Source: Nonomuraea corallina (GTDB lineage Bacteria > Actinomycetota > Actinomycetes > Streptosporangiales > Streptosporangiaceae). Taken from it: 37,103 bases of DNA. Every line of letters starts with the position of its first letter. Position 1 is the stretch's first letter. The notes below the pieces were generated by a model that worked only from the letters and a program-made list of their open reading frames with translations, made no database searches and was not told where the DNA came from. Below, one piece after another: positions 15,505-24,619 of this stretch. Where the stretch lies: contig NZ_JAPNNL010000061.1 in NCBI RefSeq assembly GCF_027620315.1, forward strand, positions 1 to 37,103, read 5' to 3'. The position numbers and the translations under genes are program-made.

Positions 15505-17578
15505 GGAAGGGGCTCGGAGCCCCATGCCAGGAGATGTGAAGGCGTTCTCTGGCACGCGTGCCGGCGACAAAAAGCAGGCAGCGCTCCCGCTGGAGGTCGT
15601 TCGCATGAGCGGTCGCGTCGTCTTCCAGTGGTGTGACCGCGTTCGCATAGGGCACCTGATTGGCGCCCACGCCGATCACGGCGACACAACGGAACTCCAA
15701 GCCCTTCATGCGGTGCATGGTCGTGGCTCGAACCTGTCCCTCCGCGCCGTCCTTGTCGCGAGAGAGATAGCCGGCATCGATGCCGGTACGGTTGAGGGCT
15801 TCCGCCGCCGATTGGGCCAACATTTCGGAGCGGGCCGCGACGCCGATCTCCTCCGGTCGTACTCCGGCGTCGAGCCAACCTTGCACGATCTCGACGAGAT
15901 GCGTGAGCTCGGCGCTCTTCGTGGGCGCACCATAGAGTTCGGGCTCGGCTCCGTGTACTTCCGAACGGCAGCCCGTCAGGGTCGTGTGCTGTCCGGTGAG
16001 GTCTAGGATCTTCTCGCCTGCCAGCATGGCGCAGCTCCAGCTGAGGATCTCCTCGGTGGTCCGATAATTGATCTTCAACTTGGTGGACCGTCCGGCCAGT
16101 TGGATGCCGACCGAGTTCAGGGAGATGCGGTTGTCGTAGATCCTCTGGTGGGTGTCGTTCGCGATGAACAGGTCATCCGGCCGCTCTGCGACCAGGTCCC
16201 GGAGAACACGCCAACGCACAGGATGAAGATCTTGCGCTTCGTCCACGATCACGTGGTCGTACGGTCGCGCGTCCAACTCGCATAGCACCTGCCTGGCTTC
16301 GACGCAGATCGTCTCGAACGTACGATAGTTGTTGTCCGCCAGTTCCTGTTCGAACTCGGCGATCGCTCGCCAGACCTTGGCGCGCTGCAGCGGGCCGAGT
16401 CGCCTGCCACGCCCGATCCGGCGAGCATCCAGATAGGCGTCGGAGGATGTGATCTCCTGCGCGAGAACGACCTGTCGCCATTCCTCCTGAAGGAACTTCT
16501 CGGTGAAGTCCAGGCTCCGGCGCCGGATGATCCGTCGCCAGATCTCCTTCTCCTCGTCTCCACGGAGCAGCGCGAACTTTCCCATGTGCCTGTCGACCAG
16601 CCGCCGGGCCACCTGATCGACGGTGAGCACGTCGATGCGGGACAGGACCTCGTCGTCGGTCTCCAGTAATCTCAGCGATTCAGCAAGCGACCTTGTCAGC
16701 GTCGTGGTGAACGTGGTGAGCAGCACTCGACCACCTTGTCGAGCGAGATGCCGGGCACGGTGGAGAGCGACCACCGTCTTGCCCGTGCCGGGTCCGCCGG
16801 TCACCTGAGCAGGACCCGAGTACGACCGAAACGCGGCCTCTTGCTGCAACGGATGCAGGTAGACCCGCCATCTGGCGAAAGGCTTGGCGAACAGTTCCAT
16901 GAGCTCTTCGGGCCCTTCGACCAGCGCGACCTTGTGGGGCATGCGCTGTGTGGCGGCCACCAGGTCCTCCGGATCGATCGCTTCGTGCGTGATGCCGCCG
17001 ACGACGTCGTTCCAGACCTCTTCTGGGGACATGCCCGCGGCCAGACCGAAAAGCACGTCGTATTGAATCTGGGGGAGCTTGCCGTCCAACGCCTCGAGCA
17101 TGGCCACGTCGGTGAGCATCCGGGCGAACTTGAGCATCTGGTCGTCGATGCCCAGCCGGTCCATGTCGGCGTCCGAGATGTGGTCGAACAGCGGTCGTGT
17201 GGTCTCGCCCTGAGTGTGCTTCAACCCTTCGATCGTGTCGGTGATGATCGCGTCGTCACGAATCTCCATGTAACCGGTGACCATGTTCACAGAGACGCGG
17301 CGGTGCTTGACCCACTCATAGGCCTTATCGTGAGAATCCACGCGGAGCAGCATGAACTCGTCTCCGGACTCCGGAGCCAGGACGATGCCGCGGTATTTGA
17401 GGTCGATACGGATGCTCTTGAACCGCTCGTCACGAATATTGCTCAGCTTCTCCAAATGCGCACCGGCGTGCGAGCTCTGCTCGAACTTGAAGATCGTCTC
17501 GACGACCTTCTGCTGAATGGGACGTTCCAGCCGGATGAGGTCCTGCAGGAAGTCCTGGTGGATTCCCAGGCGGGGCAC
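15485..17578 (-). CDS. UvrD/Rep-type SF1 helicase with N-terminal RelE/ParE-like domain
   Basis: About 697 residues from this GTG. Residues 1-95 resemble the RelE/ParE toxin fold (FLQDLIRLERPIQQKV, EKLSNIRDERFKSIRID, RVDSHDKAYEW). The helicase begins near 245: Walker A TGGPGTGKT (about 258), motif II IVDEAQDLHP (about 441), motif IV-V region TTMHRMKGLEF and motif VI FVAGTRARERL. I chose the GTG at 17578 because GAGGAG lies six bases upstream. The GTG at 17638 would add 20 charged residues and sit five bases after the drmB stop, so it is a fair alternative. Last gene of the five-gene minus-strand operon. Probably a DNA translocase or unwinding enzyme; whether the toxin-like domain cleaves RNA or only binds nucleic acid is open. 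Confidence 0.88.
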   Translation of the reverse strand: MPRLGIHQDFLQDLIRLERPIQQKVVETIFKFEQSSHAGAHLEKLSNIRDERFKSIRIDLKYRGIVLAPESGDEFMLLRVDSHDKAYEWVKHRRVSVNMVTGYMEIRDDAIITDTIEGLKHTQGETTRPLFDHISDADMDRLGIDDQMLKFARMLTDVAMLEALDGKLPQIQYDVLFGLAAGMSPEEVWNDVVGGITHEAIDPEDLVAATQRMPHKVALVEGPEELMELFAKPFARWRVYLHPLQQEAAFRSYSGPAQVTGGPGTGKTVVALHRARHLARQGGRVLLTTFTTTLTRSLAESLRLLETDDEVLSRIDVLTVDQVARRLVDRHMGKFALLRGDEEKEIWRRIIRRRSLDFTEKFLQEEWRQVVLAQEITSSDAYLDARRIGRGRRLGPLQRAKVWRAIAEFEQELADNNYRTFETICVEARQVLCELDARPYDHVIVDEAQDLHPVRWRVLRDLVAERPDDLFIANDTHQRIYDNRISLNSVGIQLAGRSTKLKINYRTTEEILSWSCAMLAGEKILDLTGQHTTLTGCRSEVHGAEPELYGAPTKSAELTHLVEIVQGWLDAGVRPEEIGVAARSEMLAQSAAEALNRTGIDAGYLSRDKDGAEGQVRATTMHRMKGLEFRCVAVIGVGANQVPYANAVTPLEDDATAHANDLQRERCLLFVAGTRARERLHISWHGAPSPFLNLASR

Positions 17579-17643
17579 TCGCGTCTCCTCATGGTCCGGC
17601 TCCCGGCCCGAGCGTTCGTGATCGGGCCGGGAGGTCACGCTAC

Positions 17644-19524
17644 TTACTCGCCCTTGTAGAAGAAACCGGTCGACGGGTCATCCGGTGTACCGATCAACAT
17701 GGCCCGGTCCAGGAAGACGTTGTTGGTCTCACAGCTCGTCTCCGCAAGCAGCACGCAGGCGTAGCAGGCAGCCAGGTTGAGGCTGTTGGTCCCGCTCGCC
17801 TCGGACTCGATGCATGGTGGGTCCTGCGAACACCACTCGGCGCGGGACAGTGCCGACTCCATGGTCTCGTACAGCTTGCGGTGCTCTCCCTGGGCGACAA
17901 CACCGCCGAGAGAGCCGGCGGAGTCACTGGTCGCGGTGTAGATGAGAACCCCGGCCATATCCTTGTCGACATAGAGCCGCTCGCGGAGCGCGGCCGAAGG
18001 ATAACCACAGTCAAGGCTCCACTCATTGATGAGCACATGCGCGAGGGTGTGCAGGAGGACGTAGCGCGCTGTCACAGGCGACTTGATGTCATCGATGCGC
18101 AGTGTGCTGCCGGTCCGTTCCGCGCGCTCGCGCAGGAGCATCGTGTGGCTGTGCCAGATCTGTTGGGCGCGGGCCACCGGGCCGGGCCGCTGCTCCCAGA
18201 CATGCAACAGATCCTCATCGATGGCGAGGAAGACGCCTTCGCCGCTCACCTCGATCGCGGGAAGCCAGCCGACGGTGCCGTTCGCCATGGCGGCACGACG
18301 CGTGTCACCGCCGGCCGGATCGGGCATGGTCACCCGCGTGAAGGATTCAAGTGCTCGCACCTCGCGCAAGCGCTTCACCAGCATGGAGCGCTTGATGCCA
18401 TAGGGCAGTGCGCTTCCATCGCCTGCCGCCGGCACGCACTCGAAGTTCTCGTCACGGGAGATGATCCGGGTGCCGTCGTAAAGCTGGTTGTACTCCTCGC
18501 GCCGCAACTCGTTGGCCGATTCGAGCATCGGCGCAGCCTCATCGGAGTCCGGCAGAGCACTCGCCTCAAGCTCACGCCTACGGTGAATCGCGGCTAGGAC
18601 CTGGTCCGCCGTGAACCGACCGTCATCCATGATGTCGCTCCTCTTGATGGCGTTCAAGAGCACGGAATCGGACACGCCATCGTCCAGTAGGCCACTGAGC
18701 TGGTGGTATTGATGATTGAGCCGTTGCTGGAGGGACTCCGACCAGGGCGGAATCGAAAGAGCCGACCGGGCGATGGAGAACCAGGCGGCCGACGCGCCTC
18801 GCTGCAACGTGCGCGGTGTCGCGGTGCACGCCGGTTCGTTGGCATCGCGGCCAAGCCACGGCCGGCGTCCCTTGCACTTGATCCCCAGCGCGAACATCGC
18901 GCCGCTGCCGAACGCGCCCTCCAAGGACACCGAGCGCACGCCGCACGAACACTTGATCACGACCGATCGAAGCGACGCCGTCTGACCGCTGCTCTCCAAG
19001 GTGAGTTCGTGTCTGACCTTCTCGTTGGGGTCACGGTTGCTCTCACTCTTCTTGTGGACCCATTCGAAGTAGGGAAAGTCGTCCAGGTGCCCGTTCTCGC
19101 AGGCGATCACGAATCGTGACGGTGTCAGCGGCTTTTCGCAGGCGCCACAGAGGCTCTTACCTGCTGGAGAGCCGAATCGCTTGAACTCCTGAAGCTTCTT
19201 ACATGTGCCGCAGGAGTACATCTCAGGGAAGAGACGAACTCTGATCCCGTCCCCGGATGACGGCTCGTCCGCTGGAGGGAGTTGGAACCGCGCCACTCGC
19301 AGCCAATGCTGGAGCCTCGGCTCGTAGACCACATCCTCCTGCCGAAGGTTGCGCCAACTATCCAGTCCGCACACGATGTAGGACTGGTCCTCAACGGCGA
19401 TCATCGCGCCCACACCGTACGTGGTGATGGTCTGTGCCCGTCGCACCGCTCCCAGCGGTGTACGCGTGATTTCGGTGTCCTTGCTGCGGCCCGTCCGAAG
19501 AGTCCGCCCACTACGAAGTGCCAT
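17644..19524 (-). CDS. drmB: DrmB-like DUF1998 protein (DISARM core)
   Basis: 626 residues. DUF1998 proteins partner the DrmA helicase in DISARM, where DrmA and DrmB work as a complex on unmodified phage DNA. Visible here: an N-terminal zinc ribbon (YSCGTCKK and SLCGACEKP), the hallmark ACENGHLDDFPYFEWVH, a second Cys pair IKCSCG, the helical stretch LLHTLAHVLINEWSLDCGYPSAAL (given in part), and a C-terminal Cys cluster (WCSQDPPC, ACYACVLLAETSC). The ATG lies three bases after the drmA stop, so the two are co-translated. Assignment to DrmB rests on family features plus the adjacent DrmA-like gene. No DrmC (phospholipase-D) gene follows, unlike standard DISARM. Confidence 0.88.
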   Translation of the reverse strand: MALRSGRTLRTGRSKDTEITRTPLGAVRRAQTITTYGVGAMIAVEDQSYIVCGLDSWRNLRQEDVVYEPRLQHWLRVARFQLPPADEPSSGDGIRVRLFPEMYSCGTCKKLQEFKRFGSPAGKSLCGACEKPLTPSRFVIACENGHLDDFPYFEWVHKKSESNRDPNEKVRHELTLESSGQTASLRSVVIKCSCGVRSVSLEGAFGSGAMFALGIKCKGRRPWLGRDANEPACTATPRTLQRGASAAWFSIARSALSIPPWSESLQQRLNHQYHQLSGLLDDGVSDSVLLNAIKRSDIMDDGRFTADQVLAAIHRRRELEASALPDSDEAAPMLESANELRREEYNQLYDGTRIISRDENFECVPAAGDGSALPYGIKRSMLVKRLREVRALESFTRVTMPDPAGGDTRRAAMANGTVGWLPAIEVSGEGVFLAIDEDLLHVWEQRPGPVARAQQIWHSHTMLLRERAERTGSTLRIDDIKSPVTARYVLLHTLAHVLINEWSLDCGYPSAALRERLYVDKDMAGVLIYTATSDSAGSLGGVVAQGEHRKLYETMESALSRAEWCSQDPPCIESEASGTNSLNLAACYACVLLAETSCETNNVFLDRAMLIGTPDDPSTGFFYKGE

Positions 19525-19527
19525 TCT

Positions 19528-22500
19528 TCATCGCTCCAGGTAAAGGTCGGATTCGGCGTCAACGTCGCGGAGGCTCCACAAGGTGGGGAACGCATCGTAG
19601 AGATCTGTGTCGGTGTGGGAACAGAGGAGGGCCTCATTAGGGTGGCGCTTCTCGCTCCGTTTGAATCGTGGTTTGGCCTCGTAGACCAAATCTGGATTGT
19701 CGTCGGCAAGATCGCGCCAGCGAGCGATGATGTCGTTGAGGTCCTTCTCGGTGCCGGCCGCTTCCTCCTCGTCGACCGCCTTCGCTCTCGCCACGATGAG
19801 GTCTTTCAGTTCCTCGATCCGGCTCTCATACGTGTGCACGGCTGCCGCCGCCCCGTTCAGGCGGAGTACTGGGTAGAGGAGTCGGGCCATCCCGACCAGG
19901 ACGGCGTGGAGGGCACGGTCCCGGGCACGCGGCGAGAAGGGGGTGATGCTGGTCGATTCGACCTGCCGGTAGAGCGCCGAGTGGTACGGCACGAAGCTCT
20001 CGTAATGCGACCGATCCCTGGATCGGTTGGCGTTGTAGAGGATGACTACCAGGCCGGGGTGCTGACGGCCGACGCGGCTGCTGGACTGGATGTACTCCGC
20101 TGTGGTCTGCGGCTGACCCATGATCGCCATAAGGCCGAGACGATCCACGTCCACGCCCACCGAGATCATATTCGTGGCGAGGACCGTATCGAAGGTGCTC
20201 TCGTCGGGGAACATTCGCTCGAGATCCTTGAGCCGCCGGGGAATGTCGCTGGACTTCACACGACTCGTCAGCTCTGTGAGCTGATCGGCACGACGCAGTT
20301 CGGCACCGTGTCGCTCCGCCAAAAGCTTGAGTCGATCCTGGACGTCGTCCAACACCTGAAGTTCGGCAGCGGCCAGGAGGCGGAGGCTGTTGAAATAGCC
20401 GACCAGTGTCCAGTACGCGTCCCTGACGGAGTCGGGGCCGTCTATTTCCGCGGCGTGGTGCAGAAGCGCGGCGTATGCACGAACCAGCAGGGTCGCCTGA
20501 CTGGTGTTGGGTGCGAGAAGGCCGACGTAGAGACGTGACGCTTTGTCCTCGGCCGGTGTTTCGACGGCGAACCAGGAGTCCCGTGCGTCGAGACCGGCGG
20601 GCGGGAACTGGGCGACATCCCGCATGAACAGGCGATTGCCCTGCTCTTTGGCCCGACGAATGGTCGCGGTCGAGGCGATCACCTTGGGCTGGTCCGCCGC
20701 GAGGTCGATCGCCGTCTCGTACAGGCCGGTGAGGCTGCCGAGGGGGCCGGAGATGAGATGGAGTTCGTCTTGGACGATGAGTTCCGGGGGGAGCGTGCCT
20801 TCGCGGTCCCTGTTGAAGAGAGCCGCCACGTTGGGACGCCACGTGATCTGGGCGAACTTGTCGACGGTCGCGATGATCAGCGTCGGTCGAACCTCATAGA
20901 TCTTCTCATCGATCACGTGAACAGGCAGCTCGTGGTTGAAGTCGCACTGCCAATCGGCGCAGAAGATGCGCATCTTGGAACTCGCGACGTCCACTTCGTA
21001 TTCATCGGGCCCCATGGCGGTGCCGCACCACGGACAGAAGCGGAGCTGGACGGGATTGTCCTTGTGCAGTTCCCCGCCGTCTCGGAGCTTTCTGAGACTG
21101 GCGGCTGCGTCCTTGAGCTTGTTGGGCGTGGCTGCGGCGCCCACCCACATGCCGATGGAAATGGTCTCTTCGCCCAGTTCCTTGGGCGCATCACGCCGGA
21201 TGATCTCCATGGCACAGATCAGAGCTGCGGCGCGTTCGAACTGCTGAAGGGTCAGCAGGCGGAGGGTGTACCGCATGATGGCCGTGACCCCGCCACCCGA
21301 CTCGCCCTTCGTGAGCCGGCGAAGGAAGACGGTGAGCGCGATGATGCCCAGGTACGCCTCGGTCTTGCCGCCGCCTGTGGGAAACCACAGAAGATCGGCG
21401 ATCTTTCGGTCCTCGTGGTCCTGGTCGACGATGCCGTCCAGGCAGAGCAACAAGAAGGCGATCTGGAACGGGCGCCACTTCCCCTTTTCGACGTCCGGCG
21501 CGCCCTGCTTCTGTCCCTTGATCCAGCTCGTCCTGGCCCGCTGGACGGCCATGGCCTTGTTCGCGTACCGAAAAGCGGTCATGGCCATGGCATTGCTTCG
21601 AAGCGTCTCGATACCTGAATCCATACGGTCACAGGCGAGCTCGCACTGCCGGATCTGCTCCCTGGCGGACTCGGCGAAGTCGGTGTTGCCGAGCAGCCTT
21701 GATTCTTCGGCGCGTTCCGCGATCCAGGCACGGTATCCGTTCACCAGATTCCGGAGTCCGCTGAGAATCTCATCTTCCGGCTTACGCGCGAGGTCGATCA
21801 TACGGAGCGCCGAGTCGTCGATCTCGGGGTTGGAGTCGGTCAGCAAAACCTCCTTTGACGGGACGAACTCGCTCCAGATGGCGGCCACGGCAGCCGGCAC
21901 TCCCTTGACCAGCGCTTCGTCACGAAGCGGGGGAGGCGTCCAGTCCCAGTTCGCCGCGCAACCATGACCTGCGGCGAAGTTGGGGGCGTAGCGGTAGAGC
22001 AGGCGGTTCGTCTTGATCTCCGCCTCGTCCGCACCGACCGGGACAGGTCGTTCCACGAAGGGCTTTGTCCCCTCCTTACCTGTAACGAGGATCTTCGGCT
22101 GGTACAGGCAGTAGGCATCACGGATACCGAACCTCTCGACCTCGTTCACGTTGACCAGCGCGACCGTAACCGATACCGCTCCGTCTTTGGGACGACGGAC
22201 CCGTACGCGAAGCTCTGCTCCGGGCGCCAACGGTTCGCTGTACTGGCTGGGAGCCGTGACATCCACCTCTACGGGCTCAAGGTCAAGGGCTCTCCGCCGC
22301 CAGCGGAGATCCTGCTCTTCGACGGTACGCCGTTCGGCCCGCTGCGCCTTGACCGAACGCCCGGTCTTGTCGATCGGGTCATAGACGGCGGCCGTGACAA
22401 TGACGGTGATCGTCGGAGACACCGTCGGGTCCACCCCGAAGGTGAGACCCATGGACGACGGCGCCTGATCATTGGCCAGCGAGACACCCGTGTCGACCAC

Positions 22501-22728
22501 GTCCTCCTTGACCCCGGTTTCGGGGGAGAGGTCCGCGTCACGTTCGAGCGCTTCTTCCGTCACCTCGGCGGGGTCACGACGCCGGGGGTAGAGAAGGCCG
22601 GCGACGTACGTCGTCACTGGAGAGTCCGTGAGGACTTCGTCCGCCCCTCCGACCGGGCCGACCATGTCGAGGCGAAGACGCTCGACGAGGTCGGCCCGGA
22701 AGGCGTAGTGCTCACTGTGCTTCGACAT
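19528..22728 (-). CDS. drmA: DrmA-like SF2 helicase (DISARM core)
   Basis: 1066 residues. The N-terminal 430 residues are a family-specific region. The helicase core follows: Walker A FPTGGGKTEAYLG (about 447), motif II VQDELHLISGPLG (about 651, DELH in place of DEAH), a motif III/IV region with ASTATIRRA, VATNMISVGVDVDRLG, and motif VI SSSRVGRQHPG (about 885). A treble-cleft-like Cys set (CPWCGTAMG, CADWQCDF) lies near 565-600. It should be an ATP-driven DNA translocase forming the DISARM core with DrmB. The frame extends upstream to 22866, but AAGGA before the ATG at 22728 fixes the start. That start overlaps the preceding helicase gene by 17 bp, a sign of coupling. Confidence 0.88.
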   Translation of the reverse strand: MSKHSEHYAFRADLVERLRLDMVGPVGGADEVLTDSPVTTYVAGLLYPRRRDPAEVTEEALERDADLSPETGVKEDVVDTGVSLANDQAPSSMGLTFGVDPTVSPTITVIVTAAVYDPIDKTGRSVKAQRAERRTVEEQDLRWRRRALDLEPVEVDVTAPSQYSEPLAPGAELRVRVRRPKDGAVSVTVALVNVNEVERFGIRDAYCLYQPKILVTGKEGTKPFVERPVPVGADEAEIKTNRLLYRYAPNFAAGHGCAANWDWTPPPLRDEALVKGVPAAVAAIWSEFVPSKEVLLTDSNPEIDDSALRMIDLARKPEDEILSGLRNLVNGYRAWIAERAEESRLLGNTDFAESAREQIRQCELACDRMDSGIETLRSNAMAMTAFRYANKAMAVQRARTSWIKGQKQGAPDVEKGKWRPFQIAFLLLCLDGIVDQDHEDRKIADLLWFPTGGGKTEAYLGIIALTVFLRRLTKGESGGGVTAIMRYTLRLLTLQQFERAAALICAMEIIRRDAPKELGEETISIGMWVGAAATPNKLKDAAASLRKLRDGGELHKDNPVQLRFCPWCGTAMGPDEYEVDVASSKMRIFCADWQCDFNHELPVHVIDEKIYEVRPTLIIATVDKFAQITWRPNVAALFNRDREGTLPPELIVQDELHLISGPLGSLTGLYETAIDLAADQPKVIASTATIRRAKEQGNRLFMRDVAQFPPAGLDARDSWFAVETPAEDKASRLYVGLLAPNTSQATLLVRAYAALLHHAAEIDGPDSVRDAYWTLVGYFNSLRLLAAAELQVLDDVQDRLKLLAERHGAELRRADQLTELTSRVKSSDIPRRLKDLERMFPDESTFDTVLATNMISVGVDVDRLGLMAIMGQPQTTAEYIQSSSRVGRQHPGLVVILYNANRSRDRSHYESFVPYHSALYRQVESTSITPFSPRARDRALHAVLVGMARLLYPVLRLNGAAAAVHTYESRIEELKDLIVARAKAVDEEEAAGTEKDLNDIIARWRDLADDNPDLVYEAKPRFKRSEKRHPNEALLCSHTDTDLYDAFPTLWSLRDVDAESDLYLER

Positions 22729-24619
22729 CGAGTTCCTTCTTGTCCCAGGTAAAGGTCGACAGGCCGACGAGACGCGGCGCGAGCCAGACACCGTGCTGGT
22801 CGAGTCCGGCGCGGATGCCGGCGGCTTCAACGCCGGCGACGGTCTCCACGGTGTCGATGCGGACACTGGAGATCAAAGACGGGAATGAGTAGGGAACGAA
22901 GCTCGGGCCGAGCTTGAGGAATCTGTAGAGGTCGCGTCGGAACTTCTCGGAAGCCGTGCCGATCGGCCGCCCCTCGTGCTTCACCAGGTAGGGAGGACTT
23001 TCAAGGAGTCCGATCGGCTCCGGGTAGACCCGCTCCAACTCGACGGCATCTCCAGGGCGTACGGCGGTCGCCAAGTAGTGCTGTACGTCCGCGGCATCGG
23101 CCTCGAAGTCGACCGAACCTGCCGGGTAATCGGTGGTGACGTCACCTCGCTGAAGTTCCAGGCCGTCTCGACGCCAGCGTTGGAAGAAATATCGGGCCCA
23201 TCGGTCAGTGACATCATGGATTCGGATGTTGCGCATGTCCAAAGGCGGCACCAGGTAGAGCTCGTCCCTCGCTCGTGTCATCGCCACATAGAGCAACCTG
23301 GCTTCTTCTGCGGGATCCTTGTCGCCTTTCTGGGAGCTGTCCTCAGGAGTCCTCTCCCGCAGTGGTCCAGGGTCCACGACCAGGACACGGTCGAACTCCA
23401 ACCCCTTGGCACGGTGGAAGGAAGAGACCACGAGCCGTGCAGGGGGCTGAGCGATCAGTTCGTCCGGCAACCTGCCTGCGGCGAGCGCGGAGCGGAGTCG
23501 GGCCAGGTCCAAGACGCGGTCCGAGCCATGGCCGGTGCCGGTGCGCTGGAGCAATCGCCAGAGGACCTCGGGGTCCGAGCCCTCGACCAGGGGCAGATCG
23601 CCGACGCATTCATCGAATTTCTCCCGGTTCAGCGATGCTCCATGGGAGCGTGCCAAAAGGAGACCCAACCACATCGGAGCGACACGATCACGTGCGGAGC
23701 GCTGGAGCCGATGCGGCACGTCGACCGCGTGAAGTTTCTCCGAGATCATCAATGCCTGGCCGTTGGTCCGGCAGAGGATCGCAGAGGTACCGGAAAAACT
23801 GGTAAGCGCATCAGCAGCCAGTTCGTCGAACCCGCCGAAGTTCATGACTCCGGTGAGAGTCTTCCGGAGTTCGTTGTAGTGCGCTTCCCCGTCCACGTTC
23901 CCGGATTCCGAAAGCATGCGCAGTCGAGGTCCGAAGTCGAGGGCGGTCTTCGCCTCATCGGTCCGCGCCCGGAAGCTGTCGGTGAGGCTCAGCTCCGTCA
24001 GATCTTCGCCGAAGGTGCTGCGGAGCCACTCGAAGAAGCGGTTGGTCTCCTGCTTGCGCTCCGCCGAATTCTTGACCGTGAATCCATAGATCGACTGGGC
24101 CGGGTCACCGACCACGGTGAACCCGCAGTCGAATCGGTCCAGCAGGGCCTCCACCAGTTCTCGCCTGGCGCCGACGAGGTCTTGGACCTCGTCGATGACG
24201 ACATGGCGGAGGTCGTGCTCGTAGAGCTCGTCTGCCAGACCGTGGTCGATCGTCTCCTGCGCACCCTCGATACGGGCATCGAAGGACTTCTCCAGCCAGG
24301 AACCTTGGGCGTCCACCCGCATCAGCAGGTCGAGCGCCCAGGAATCGAAGGTCTGGGCCCTTACATGCCGAGCGGCGTCCCCGTACTTGTCAAGGCGACT
24401 CTTGAGTTCGCGTACGGCGGCGCGGGAGAAGGTGAGCACCAGGATTTCCCCGGCGATCAGGTCCTCCTCGGCGACCAGCCGGTCGAGCCGGCGCACAAGC
24501 GTGTGGGTCTTGCCCGCTCCGGCCTGTGCGGTTACCAAGGTCAGGGCGTCAGCGGGCTGCTCGACGACAGCCCGCTGCTCGGCCGTGAGCGCAGGGGTGC
24601 CGACGTAGGCATCGCTCAC
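22712..24619 (-). CDS. UvrD-like SF1 helicase
   Basis: 635 residues. Walker A is TAQAGAGKTH (30-39). Motif Ia is LTFSRAAVREL, motif II VIDEVQDLVG (about 138), motif III VGDPAQSIYGF, motif V SSFHRAKGLEFDRV and motif VI LYVAMTRARDEL. After motif VI there is an extension of about 170 residues that I do not recognise. It contains no RecB-type nuclease motif that I can see. The GTG start overlaps the stop of the upstream GHKL-helicase gene (GTGA), and its 3' end overlaps drmA. Its place between two SF2 helicases suggests a 3'-5' DNA unwinding role in the same complex or pathway, which is inference. Confidence 0.9.
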   Translation of the reverse strand: MSDAYVGTPALTAEQRAVVEQPADALTLVTAQAGAGKTHTLVRRLDRLVAEEDLIAGEILVLTFSRAAVRELKSRLDKYGDAARHVRAQTFDSWALDLLMRVDAQGSWLEKSFDARIEGAQETIDHGLADELYEHDLRHVVIDEVQDLVGARRELVEALLDRFDCGFTVVGDPAQSIYGFTVKNSAERKQETNRFFEWLRSTFGEDLTELSLTDSFRARTDEAKTALDFGPRLRMLSESGNVDGEAHYNELRKTLTGVMNFGGFDELAADALTSFSGTSAILCRTNGQALMISEKLHAVDVPHRLQRSARDRVAPMWLGLLLARSHGASLNREKFDECVGDLPLVEGSDPEVLWRLLQRTGTGHGSDRVLDLARLRSALAAGRLPDELIAQPPARLVVSSFHRAKGLEFDRVLVVDPGPLRERTPEDSSQKGDKDPAEEARLLYVAMTRARDELYLVPPLDMRNIRIHDVTDRWARYFFQRWRRDGLELQRGDVTTDYPAGSVDFEADAADVQHYLATAVRPGDAVELERVYPEPIGLLESPPYLVKHEGRPIGTASEKFRRDLYRFLKLGPSFVPYSFPSLISSVRIDTVETVAGVEAAGIRAGLDQHGVWLAPRLVGLSTFTWDKKELDVEAQ

